Source: Pristionchus mayeri
Taxonomy: Eukaryota; Nematoda; Chromadorea; Rhabditida; Neodiplogasteridae
DNA length: 64,000 bases
Reading direction: 5' to 3'
NCBI GenBank assembly: GCA_036245805.1
Contig: BTRK01000003.1
Span: 31,513,215-31,577,214 of the forward strand
Part shown: one piece after another, positions 9,771-20,013 of the stretch
Numbering within the stretch: the first letter of the stretch is position 1
Layout: each line of letters begins with the position of its first letter
Position numbers and translations under genes: made by a program
The notes under the pieces: generated by a model
Database searches by the model: none
The model's input: the letters and a program-made list of their open reading frames with translations, nothing else
What the model was told of the DNA's origin: nothing

Positions 9771-10993
9771 AAAGGCATTTGACTCTATTGATTTAAGGTT
9801 TCTCATGCATACGCTTTCCTCTCTGGGTGTCTCTAAACATATTGAAAAATGGTTCGAGTCATATCTCCTTGGAAGATCTCAACGTGTCTTTATTGGTAAT
9901 CATCTATCCCCTCCCTCTCCTATTATATCTGGGGTCCCCCAGGGCTCAGCAATTGGCCCATTGTTGTTTATCATATACGTTAATGATTTGGGCAAATGCA
10001 TTCCTCCTACGGTTAAATATAACATATTCGCTGATGATCTTAAAATATACGCAACTGTTCCTGATCATAGTGCTGATCTCCAAAAAGCTATTACTAGTAT
10101 AGAGCAGTGGACTACTCAGTGGAACATGACTATCAGTGTTCCTAAGTGTACTGTACTCCATCTTGGCCGCCTTAAAAATAGATCGCAATATGTCCTAAAT
10201 GGTAAAATCATCTCCCCGAAAGAACAAGTTCGCGACCTAGGTGTTTTCTTCTCTAGCAACTTGCACTTTGGCCATCATATTGCTCAAATAACTAGAAAAG
10301 CCAGGTCCATGTGCAATCTTTTACTTCGATCTTTCCTCACAACCTCGGCTGATATATTGCTTAAGGCATACAAAATTTACATTCGCCCTCTTCTTGAGTC
10401 CTCAACCATAATTTGGAATCCTATTGCTATTGGTTTGGTTAATCAAATCGAATCTGTGCAGCGCGAATTCACTAGACGTGTTCTGGGCCGATCTAAATTG
10501 CCTTACCTGACTTACCCTGATAGGCTTAAGCACTTCCAAATAGAGACACTTGAATATCGACGTTCTTTGAACGATATTTACTTCCTGTATGACTCTTTGC
10601 ATGACTATGTTCTCCTCGACACCTCTAGTCTCTATTCGATTGCTCCTCTCAATCGTAGTCTCCGTGCCTCTCACAGTCTGCGCATAGCTCTACCATTCGT
10701 TAGTCCATCTTCCATAACTTCTTGTGCCACTCGTTCACTAACGCTCTGGAATTCCCTTCCCAACCAAATAGTTACCATGCCCCGTATCCCTTTCCGTCGC
10801 CTTATGAAAAACTCTCCCATGAATGTCCTCCACTCTTCCAACATAAGAATGTAACACGGACTGCCACACAATCCCCACCCACACGCTCGCCCGAGCCCAA
10901 AATACCACCTGATCTCCCTTCTTCGACGCCTTCAAGGCATAATCTCTCTCCTACCCTGATGGTGAATAAAGTATAAGTATAAGTATAAGTATA
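9771..10993 (+). mobile_element. CR1/jockey-like LINE, truncated at the 5' end
   Basis: Starts abruptly inside the reverse transcriptase palm (KAFDSID) and runs to a 3' end marked by AATAAAGTATAAG and further GTATAA units near 10966-10993. The bases 9771-10126 are the only unique part of the palindrome centre. Clade assignment (CR1/jockey superfamily) rests on SGVPQGS, FADD and the C-terminal domain style. Confidence 0.85.
9772..10854 (+). CDS. Partial reverse transcriptase of a CR1/jockey-like LINE
   Basis: The open frame continues upstream of the first ATG (9805) to 9772, giving KAFDSIDLRFL, so the true protein is cut at its N-terminal side by the rearrangement breakpoint at 9770/9771. Visible reverse transcriptase motifs are the palm A box (AFDSID), ISGVPQGSAIGPLLFIIYVND (box B region, quoted in part: SGVPQGSAIGPLLF), the catalytic FADD in YNIFADDLKIY, and LHLGRLKN. 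The C-terminal region contains YKIYIRPLLE and a short conserved tail. Without the endonuclease and finger domains the fragment is not an autonomous element. The frame is open to its TAA at 10852-10854. Confidence 0.88.
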   Translation, partial: KAFDSIDLRFLMHTLSSLGVSKHIEKWFESYLLGRSQRVFIGNHLSPPSPIISGVPQGSAIGPLLFIIYVNDLGKCIPPTVKYNIFADDLKIYATVPDHSADLQKAITSIEQWTTQWNMTISVPKCTVLHLGRLKNRSQYVLNGKIISPKEQVRDLGVFFSSNLHFGHHIAQITRKARSMCNLLLRSFLTTSADILLKAYKIYIRPLLESSTIIWNPIAIGLVNQIESVQREFTRRVLGRSKLPYLTYPDRLKHFQIETLEYRRSLNDIYFLYDSLHDYVLLDTSSLYSIAPLNRSLRASHSLRIALPFVSPSSITSCATRSLTLWNSLPNQIVTMPRIPFRRLMKNSPMNVLHSSNIRM

Positions 10994-12413
10994 TCCTCCT
11001 TTTTACCCTAGTCTGCCCTCAGACTACAATAAGGATCTAAGACACAATGCATCAGTGTTAAACATCTAGATCAAGATACAAATGATAGGGATTCACACTA
11101 AGTGGTCAGTGCTTCCCCCACCGTGAGTCTGTACTCTCGATCAGGACTCCTCAGGGATCAGGGTGTGCCTCGAGGTGGGCCATACTTGCATTGCAGATAC
11201 GTACTGCGGAAAGGAAAATGCTTGTAAGGTATAATTTGTTATCAGATAATTCATTGGAAACTCAAAATTCTGTACATCTACCTAAATAGCCTTGTTCACA
11301 GCGTATAACACGCATAACAAATATAAAAACATTTCAAGAACACGAATAGTTCAAAAGGCTATCGTGAATACAAAGTTATCGTGAATGCAATATCATTCAA
11401 AGTCAAAATTATTGTAATGGAATCTATATTACATTGCTATAAAGTGCCGTGTCCGTATGTTTTGATCACGACTTCAGGATAGGAAACAGTAAACAAGTGA
11501 CGCCACGAGCGATTGCGAAGCTTACTTCGCTACACGTGACTTCCCGCTTACGACGGGGGGGGGGGTTCGGGCAAGTTAATTATACTATTTGATTGCCGAT
11601 AATTTTGTGGTCACTAGGCATGAATTATATGAAGCACAAATAGTGGTATATGCTTTTATCGTGAAGTATAAATTCACATCGATAATATACAAATATTGAT
11701 GAAATAGTATTATTGACGAACTGGTACAGGGATGGAGATTGACTTTAGTTTATTCGAATCTGCCTTTGCTTTGGTTGAACCGCTCGCCTGAAAAATCGTG
11801 GGGGGGGGGGTGACAATTGCTAAAACGACAATTGCTCAACTCTTCGCCGTTTACTTGCAATTTGGTGCAGCGACTTGGGAGTTGTTTCATTGTAACCAGT
11901 ATGCGCTCCCGTACATTTGCATATATTAGTCTTGTTACCAAGCGATCATGAGTTTTACACTTCACCAACGACCAGTGGGTCATGGTCCAAAATTCAGATT
12001 TTGAGTAGAAAATCATGTCTAGATAAACACTTAGTATCGTAACCAATTGGTATTTTAGTGCCCGAGTAACTACTCTATACTAGTAATATGTGTATCGATT
12101 GGTTAGGGCATTTGGTGTTTATCTAGCCATGAGTTTTTGCTAAAATTCTCAATTTTGGACCATGAACCCCTGGTCGTTGAAGAAGTGTAAAACTTAAGTT
12201 CGCCTGGAAACAAGACTAATATATGTAAATGTATGGTAGCGCATACTGGTTACAATGAAATAACTCACAAGTCGCTGCGCCAAATTGCACGCACACGGCG
12301 ACAAGTTGAGCAATTGTCGTTTTAGCAATTATCACCCCCCCCCCCCGAAAAATCCACGTATTAAATAGCGTTGCGAGCATCAATGTCTGAATGTATACCT
12401 ACCGACCTGTTAA

Positions 12414-12496
12414 CGGAACTAGGCTGGATGAGAACTATGACGTCAATCCTCCTTTGATCTATTAAGGCGACATGACGTCATAGTTCTCATCCTCCG
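12414..12496. mobile_element. 83-bp TTAA MITE, right arm
   Basis: Mirror of 7262-7344, with a single substitution (T12450). The flanking TTAA is retained on both sides. Confidence 0.75.
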
Positions 12497-13634
12497 TTAA
12501 CTACCATACCTAACTAGCTTCTGTACCTACCAGTGCATTCTGATCTGAAGCTCTCGATGAATTCCCGGATCTCGCGGATTGACGGACGAAACAAAGTCGG
12601 AGCAACGCCTGAATGATAACTCATGACGTTATGACGATATCATTAATATCATGTGTCAGTTAATTAGATGATACGTGTCACGTGAGGGTTGGTTATTACT
12701 CGTTCGATCATTTCATAACGGGACCACTCGAGTGGTAAATATGAGATTAGCACAAAACTTTACCGTAAACGCGGGCGCTGTGAAGAGCAGGAAGCTGATA
12801 AGGGCAGAAGCTACGCCGAGATTCTCGCCCTTGAATTAAAAATACAAAAGAATCAAAACTATGATGTACAACCTTGAAGGTCATGTAGAATATGGGAATC
12901 AAGGCGGGCGACATTAGTGGGAGAAAACCCTGAATTGTAAGAATTTTTAAAAATTAATTCTAATTAAAATAATTAAAATAAATCTAATTAAAATAAAACT
13001 GACAACGGCACATACCTGTGCAATCTGTGTTAGCCAGAAGCGACGTTACATTTGCGCCGTTTTAACGCTGATTGATGCGCCCAGGGCGTTGATTAATTTG
13101 CGAATCTGCAAAGAAGAGATCCATTTTCGAAATTTCCGCAATTCACACTCTGAGGGTGCACACTGCAAGCATGGCGTAGCTGGTGAGGTAAACGGGAAAG
13201 ACGTCCTGAATCACAGCGTCATAGGCACTGTACAGCTTCTGAAAGGGAGAGTTTAGTTTGAAGGCCAAAGAACTGTACAAATTACGCTGCTTAATCGAAA
13301 TTTAAAAAATTGGTATTTGAATTATTCTATGATATTATCTTTAATATTATCATACAATTGTTGCTTCAGATTTTGTCCTCTAAAGCGTGAAATGTAGTGA
13401 CTGCCAGTCTTTGAATCTTCCGTAATGTTTTCCGTAATGAACACATTCCCCGTCGGAATTTGTCAGAGGTGAACTTACATCATCCGTAAGCTTGAATCCA
13501 ACGACACGGTAATGGGTGGTGTTGGTGCCATGCAATATGTACACTGTTGCCTCCAACTCTTCCTCTAGCTCTTCGGATGGCACAACGTGCGACAAGATTG
13601 TGAACTGGAAAGGCATGCTCATATTGAATATTTA

Positions 13635-14900
13635 TTAGGTTGTAACATAAGTTTTGTCGCATTTCGGAGGTTCACAATATTTCCATGAAGGATACTTCTC
13701 AAACATTATCAATGCCTGACCTCCTAGCATATGTTTGGGGTGTTCATGCACATTCAAACCATAGGGTAGAGCTGAACTGCGAACGCTGGCTATGCGAAAA
13801 ATATTAATATGAACTGATTTAAATTTGGTGCAGATTTTTTTAATTCGTTTGATCAGGTGCTAGTTCGCAGAGATGAATAATGAACCAAACTTCTACAGCA
13901 TGGTGATATACCCCGTCAATGCTCTTTCAAAATATACGCCAGATATGGTGCTATGTTGAGCGGAATCAAAGATATACTTCACTGAGTGTAAGGTTAGCCG
14001 CTGATTCGTAGCCAACTTGACCAACTCTTCTGAATCCAGAATTGCAACAACAGTGACTAACATAAGTGCGTTCCAATTACCACTCATGGAGGTATAATTT
14101 ATCATTAAACAAGTGAGAGAAAGAACACTCCACTTGTGGGAAATTTGAATTTTTATTAATTCAATTCGCGCACAATTTTACCAAAATATGCAAGTTTAGG
14201 TGTTTCGAATTAAAGATTGTCATTCAAAAGCTATCTATTTCCAAACTTATCCCAAGTAGATACTAGTAAGGGAAGGGTTTATGGTTAGGATGGACACAAC
14301 AAATCAGATATTGAACATGTGTGCGAGGTAGGAATATGAACAAAGTGCCGATTTCATTAGTTTAATTTACATACCATCGTTCTGAATGGAGCCACTTATC
14401 TCAACAGAACCCAATCTACCCCAAACTTTGTCTGCATACTGACCACTTTGGGTGAACTATATTCCACCACTATTTGGATCTGGATATCTATTGAGAAGAA
14501 AATTCGGCTTGCGAAAGTTTTCGCGACCGTCACCAACCATCCACATTATACAAACTCGTCTACATTTCTAGAACGATTTTCGTTTGTCATTATCCGTGAG
14601 TGGTTCAAAATTATGCACATATGTAGTACTTTACGCAAATCACACAAAATCGGCATAATTTATCCTTTTCAAGAAGAGCTGATGCGTGAAAATGATTTGT
14701 AATCCTTATCTCAGTACAACTTTGTCTGACTAATGTGCCTCCTCAACTGCCTTGACAGGACTGAAGTAAAGCGCGTAAGAAAGAGTACGAAGGCCCTCAC
14801 TGATGATGAATAACGAAATTGAGATTAAATTAATTCGAAGAATTTCTGAGGTTAAAATGCATAAGAGATTGGACGCGACAAAACTTATGTTACAACCTGA
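13635..14900. mobile_element. Mariner-like element with inverted ends, right arm
   Basis: Mirror of 4858-6123, with the same AGGTTGTAACATAAG ends and TA flanks. No transposase is recognised. Confidence 0.72.
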
Positions 14901-15071
14901 TACAACCCAACGGTGCGATTTTGCAACAATAACAGTAAGATTTTGTATTGTCGTTTCAACAGCTTCTACACTTACATATCCATGAATCCCGAAAATGATG
15001 GTCGTAGAATAAGCAAGGATCATTCTTGGGCGAGTTCCCATTCGGTATCTTAATTTCCTTCCATTCATTTT

Positions 15072-15170
15072 CTCCATTCTCCATTCTCCATTCTCCATTC
15101 TCCATTCTCCATTCTCCATTCTCCATTCTCCATTCTCCATTCTCCATTCTCCATTCTCCATTCTCCATTC
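15072..15170. repeat. 7-bp tandem array (ATTCTCC)n, about 14 units
   Basis: Mirror of the array at 4595-4686, with exactly one unit more. It is the only copy-number difference between the arms outside mononucleotide runs. Confidence 0.95.
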
Positions 15171-15216
15171 GTGCGCCCGTGAGGGGTGGTCGTACTCCGA
15201 TCGCCTCCTCTCTGGC

Positions 15217-18072
15217 GTGCGTTTGGGAGTCCCCAGTCGTCAGCTTGGACAACCGTACTGGGTCTCGCCTGTCCATCGGATGCAGCCTTCTACCATCCGC
15301 GTCGGTTCTCTCAACGTACGAACTCTCCGAACAGCCGACCGAGTTGCCGAACTAGAAGATTGCGTGAGTGGGGTGCAATTCGATATAATCGCCCTCCAGG
15401 AACTAAGAAGAATTGGCCGTACGTCCCTGACCTTGAATGCCAGTGGCCATTTATTGGTTGGATACGGTACCAAGTCCGCCAATGGAACCGGATTTCTTGT
15501 GGCGCAGCAACTCGCCTCTCACGTAATCTTCCACTCGGTGAATGACAGATTGTCGTTCATTGACGTCCCACCTCTTGGCTTGCGTGTCATCACCGTATAC
15601 GCCCCTACGACCAGTCACTCGGACCAAGATTACGACGCCATTTTGAATGAGTTAGGTGCACTCGTGGATTCCTCCTCCCGTAGTGTTCGTCTACTTGGGG
15701 GAGGTAGGGGTCACGTAGTTGTCACTGGCGACTTCAATGCGAAGATAGGACGACGTCTGTCGGAGGATGAGCACTATATTGGACGACACGGCCTAGGAGA
15801 CAGAAATGATCGAGGCCAATGTCTCCTCGACTTTTGCACTGAGTCAAAACTGTTCGTTCACAACACGCGATTTGACAAACGGGACTCGAGGAAATGGACG
15901 TGGATGTCCCCAAACATGCAAACACGAAACCAAATTGACTACATTATATCCCGCAATAAGTCAATAATACAAGATGTGAATGTGGTCGGTCGATTCAACT
16001 TTACAACCGATCATCGACTAGTTATGGCTCGTCTGAAAGTTCTGAACAAATCAAGGAGGTTTTACAATCAGCCTCGCCCTCTTCTGCAATTTGACCGAAC
16101 ACTGTTTACAAGAAAGATCATTTCGAAGTCTAAGGATGACTTCATGTGCTACAAGAAGATCACATGCACTATAGGAGAAATCGCACACGACTCAATGGTT
16201 CCGAGGCATCAAGACGAAAGATTTTCAAAGACGACAAAGGATCTATTCGAGAAAAGGAGGCGTATTAGAGATGTCACACCAAATGCTCATAATCGGATTG
16301 ACTTTTGCCAGACAAACAAACTACTAAGATTCTCTATAGCCGAAGATCTGCGAAAGAAGCATTTGGAAGTGGTGAGAGAAGCTGTTAGATACGGGTACAG
16401 TACACGAAGAGCGCTACGATCGTCGCAAATCGGAAATACTCAAATGAATCAGCTGGAAAAGCCCGATGGTTCTATCGCCTACTCCAAAAATGACTTAAGA
16501 CATGTTGTGAAATCTTATTATGATGATTTATTTGCAAGCAGACAAAGACCGTCTAGAGTGACGTGTAAATCAACTGAAACCTTATTGCCTATTCTCAAAA
16601 GTGAAGTTGAATGCTCAATCAGGAAATTGAAGAATGGCAAGTCTCCTGGCCCAGATAAGATTACTGCAGAAATGTTGAAGAGTGGAATTGATATAATCTC
16701 CCAACCTCTTACTTCATTATTCAACGAATGGATCGCCAAGGAGGAAGTGCCCGACAATCTCTCGAATTCACTCATTTCACTCATATTCAAGAAGGGGAAT
16801 CAGTTAGATATCACAAACTACAGACCGATAGCGTTGCTAAATCTGATCTACAAAGTTTTTACATCCACGATCGATACACGAATAGAGTGTACGTTAAATG
16901 CAAGCCAAACTCACGATCAAGCCGGATTCAGAAGGAATTATTCAACACTTGATCACTCCTTTACTATAAGCGAGATTATAAGCAAATCAATGGAATATGA
17001 CTTTCCCTGTTTCATGGTCTTCATTGACTATACCAAAGCGTTTGACAGCATCGAATTCGGTTCGGTTTGGGCAGCATTGTCAAAACAAGGAATACATTCT
17101 AAAATTGTGAACGTTATGAGAAATGTGTACAACAAAAGTCAAGTATGTGTGAGATTGGGCAAGGAAAAAGTTCCTATTGACATAGCAAAAGGTGTCCGAC
17201 AAGGAGACCCACTATCCCCTCATTTATTCAATGCAGTGCTGCAAGAATGTTTTAGTGAGCTGAACTGGCAGAATTACAGAATAAATATAGATGGAAAACG
17301 GCTGAACAATCTCAGATATGCGGATGACGTCGTATTGGTTTCTCATTTTGCGCAAGAAGCTCAAACAATGATAGATGATCTATGCACAGCAAGCAGGAAA
17401 GTCGGTCTCGTTATAAACAAGAAGAAGACTGTTGTTATGTCAAATCGAAACCAGCCACGACTAATCGCTGACCACGAAGCTCTGAAATACGTCAATTCTT
17501 TCATCTACCTTGGAATACGCGTCTCTTTTGATCAATGCCTAATGCAAGAAATTAATCGCAGGATCGGAAGTGCATGGAGAGGGTTTAACCGGTTTCACGA
17601 GTTCCTCACGAACAGAAAGATTGAAATGGGACTGAAGAGACGAGTGTACATGATGTGCGTTGTGCCAGCTCTGTTATATGGATCTGAACTATGGAGTCCG
17701 ACGAAAAAGATACATACTCGGCTCATTGTAGCACAGCGTAGTATGATGCGGAAAATGTGCGGAGTAACAAGATTGGAACGCCGAACGAATGATTGGCTGT
17801 CTCTAAAAGTCCCAGATATCCGAGCACAGGCAATGGAAAGGAAATGGTTTTGGGCCGCAAGACTTGCATATATAAATGACGACAGATGGACAAAACGTGT
17901 GATGGACTGGACTCCGTACGATCGAGCCAGGCCAATTGGCAGACCAAAAACAAGATGGAAGGACGAATTTGTGAAGCAACTTGGAGCTAATTGGGGGAGC
18001 GTTTGCACAAGAGACCCCGATAAATGGAAGAACTGTATCATCCACCAGGCCCAGACCTTGATCAATGGATAA
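15217..18072 (+). CDS. RTE endonuclease-reverse transcriptase (951 aa), right arm
   Basis: Residue-for-residue the same protein as at 1693-4548, with endonuclease landmarks N33, E62, D172 and H266 and catalytic YADD at 701-704. No amino-acid change is visible between the two arms over 951 codons. That puts the duplication, or the last gene conversion between arms, very recently. It is the sense strand of an element inserted antisense to the receptor pseudogene that hosts it. Confidence 0.92.
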   Translation: MRLGVPSRQLGQPYWVSPVHRMQPSTIRVGSLNVRTLRTADRVAELEDCVSGVQFDIIALQELRRIGRTSLTLNASGHLLVGYGTKSANGTGFLVAQQLASHVIFHSVNDRLSFIDVPPLGLRVITVYAPTTSHSDQDYDAILNELGALVDSSSRSVRLLGGGRGHVVVTGDFNAKIGRRLSEDEHYIGRHGLGDRNDRGQCLLDFCTESKLFVHNTRFDKRDSRKWTWMSPNMQTRNQIDYIISRNKSIIQDVNVVGRFNFTTDHRLVMARLKVLNKSRRFYNQPRPLLQFDRTLFTRKIISKSKDDFMCYKKITCTIGEIAHDSMVPRHQDERFSKTTKDLFEKRRRIRDVTPNAHNRIDFCQTNKLLRFSIAEDLRKKHLEVVREAVRYGYSTRRALRSSQIGNTQMNQLEKPDGSIAYSKNDLRHVVKSYYDDLFASRQRPSRVTCKSTETLLPILKSEVECSIRKLKNGKSPGPDKITAEMLKSGIDIISQPLTSLFNEWIAKEEVPDNLSNSLISLIFKKGNQLDITNYRPIALLNLIYKVFTSTIDTRIECTLNASQTHDQAGFRRNYSTLDHSFTISEIISKSMEYDFPCFMVFIDYTKAFDSIEFGSVWAALSKQGIHSKIVNVMRNVYNKSQVCVRLGKEKVPIDIAKGVRQGDPLSPHLFNAVLQECFSELNWQNYRINIDGKRLNNLRYADDVVLVSHFAQEAQTMIDDLCTASRKVGLVINKKKTVVMSNRNQPRLIADHEALKYVNSFIYLGIRVSFDQCLMQEINRRIGSAWRGFNRFHEFLTNRKIEMGLKRRVYMMCVVPALLYGSELWSPTKKIHTRLIVAQRSMMRKMCGVTRLERRTNDWLSLKVPDIRAQAMERKWFWAARLAYINDDRWTKRVMDWTPYDRARPIGRPKTRWKDEFVKQLGANWGSVCTRDPDKWKNCIIHQAQTLING

Positions 18073-18517
18073 ATAATGATAATGATGATCTTAATTTCAA
18101 GACTGCATTTTTCTTCGAAATGGAGTTCTGACTTGGAGAGGGCGAGTAATTTATTTATGGACGGAGCCGGAAGCATCTGAAAACAAATATTAACGGATTC
18201 TTGATTAATCATGATTTGGTTGGAGTAAACAAATTGTCCAAATAAAAAATAATGCTTTATGAATGGGCGTGCTTTATAATTGTCAAGCCTTCTAATGAAG
18301 CAATCACTGTATTACCTTCCACATGTTCATTTGCATCGCAAAGAATGCAAGTATCAGCAAGTGAGCCATCCACTTGGAAATATACGGCAAGATTGCACCG
18401 TAACAAACAGCCATAACCACTCCGTCAACGAAGAGAGTCGTCTGAAATGGTGGAGCTCTGATTTAGGATTCATGCGAACACTTTTCTCATTCGTTTCAAA
18501 TGAAACTGTAGCTTAAA

Positions 18518-18769
18518 ACGGGTATCACGAGCCAGCGGATGTATGCGGGAAAATTTTCAAAACAGTTGTGTCTGATTTGACTCATATTATAGCAATATAT
18601 TACCCTAGAGTAAATATTTCAAAAAGATATGGGCCATTGCTCCCAGAGCCGGCTTTTAGGAATCTTCCGGTTTTGCACCCGGTTATGTTGCATTTCAGCT
18701 TCCAGGTGAGCTAATGAGATGAAATTGGGCTCAAAATGTGCGGAAAATTATTTCCAGAAACTTTTATGT
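18518..18769. repeat. Fragment of a fold-back repeat family, right arm
   Basis: Mirror of 996-1247. Confidence 0.5.
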
Positions 18770-19245
18770 TGATGACTTTAGCGTACGGAAAGAAATAACT
18801 ATGCTACCAACGAAAAACGTCATTATTTGTAAAAAAAAAAAGTCTCCCTCCTTTCTGAAGTTACCATATACAAAATGTTATTGCTTATTAATATTAAAGA
18901 AGTCAATAAGTGTCCAGGGAAATATTACCGACGTGATCAGTCTACTGCATTTTTGGGTAATTTTGATCAAACACAGAACAGTACAGAATGACATTGATAT
19001 TTCCACAAAAAATCACCATTCATTAGAATATTAGAACATGCCCTTTGAAATTTAAGAACATTAGAAGCAATATAAGTAGGATGACACACGAAAACTAAAA
19101 TTTTCGCGAATTCAAAAAAATCTGTTTTCTTGACCTCGATTTTTTTCGATATTTTCGCATATCATACTTACCAATAATAATAACTGAACTGCCAGATTCA
19201 TATTTATCGGAAAATATATACGTGTATTTTTACAAATTCAGATGC

Positions 19246-19706
19246 CTACACCATCTCGTCATCGCTATCTACACTAGCGAACATATTTGGATCTTCAATA
19301 GGAACCTGAATTCGAAAACAATAATTGTGAACATGTCAGTTACAATTTAAAAATTGCGAAGGCGTATTACAATATTAACAATTGTTCCTGAGTTTACACA
19401 AGTATTTCAGGGCGATCAACACTGAATTGAGTGGACGAGAATGGTATCAAGCTATAATCACGTAAAGTCTGCCTCAAAATGGATCACTGCTCACAGATAG
19501 TTCTTCTCGGACATTGACGACAACTCAAATTTGTTGGTGAGTTGAAAAAAAGAGTACTGCACGCATTCATTTCTTACACAAGATACTTTAAAGTGTACAT
19601 GATGGTTCAAAATAGCTGATTGCAGAAAGAGAAGGCTACAGTATGCAAGACCGATTACCCTCACAATTGACGAAGCGACGATAGCTGACAAGAACATTTT
19701 CAAGAA
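19246..19706 (-). CDS. Possible 3' exons of an unrecognised gene, right arm
   Basis: Mirror of the weak two-exon candidate at 59-519, with the same acidic C-terminal tail. The same doubts apply. Confidence 0.22.
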
Positions 19707-20013
19707 CTGCATTCATATCTTTCCAAATCATCGCAGTCTACTTCCCTACCGAACACATTCGACCAGCCTCGAGACTGTTCGCATGCTGCTGCTTCCTTCC
19801 CTTATTTGTATGATTTGGAGAATACACATCATATTTTTAGAAAAAAATGTTGCGCATTGCAGTTGCTTTCATAGACGAGATTGCACACTCAAGACCATGA
19901 TCGAAGTGTAGGATTTATGCAAATTTATTTTCACAGAAATACTATAGCATATTTATCGTCCGTGGGAATGTACATCGTGCAGTTCAATGTAATACTAAGT
20001 AGATGAAATCGTT

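Larger units (their letters stand above)
15058..18087 (+). mobile_element. RTE-type non-LTR retrotransposon, right arm
   Basis: Mirror of 1678-4700, including the GAAATTAAGAT target duplication and the ATG/ATA-rich 3' tail near 18071-18087. It is 7 bp longer because its 5' tandem array has one more unit. Confidence 0.92.
11710..18441 (-). pseudogene. Chemoreceptor (Str-superfamily-like) pseudogene, right arm
   Basis: Mirror copy of the pseudogene at 1324-8049, with the same missing exons 1-2, the same LINE in exon 4 and the same nonsense codon in exon 7. One extra defect is private to this arm: A13382 makes a TAG just beyond the exon-5 donor in the read-through frame. That is probably of no consequence because it lies in the intron. 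It stands head-to-tail with the intact paralogue at 20014-23573 (both minus strand), so this orientation is probably the original one. Confidence 0.88.
10127..19764 (-). repeat. Right arm of the giant palindrome
   Basis: Mirror of 1-9634. Differences seen are: A13382 against C6376 (makes a stop), T12450 against C7308, T11924 against G7836, one extra 7-bp unit at 15072-15170, and C/G runs of 12 against 14, 13 (with one T) against 12, and 11 against 13. Identity is therefore extremely high. The match still holds at the window's first base, so the right end of the palindrome may lie beyond 19764. Confidence 0.95.

Noticed and set aside
9630..10131. Twin-priming inversion of the LINE as origin of the central structure
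   Set aside because: Twin priming would invert only element sequence. Here the symmetry continues more than 7 kb into host DNA on both sides.
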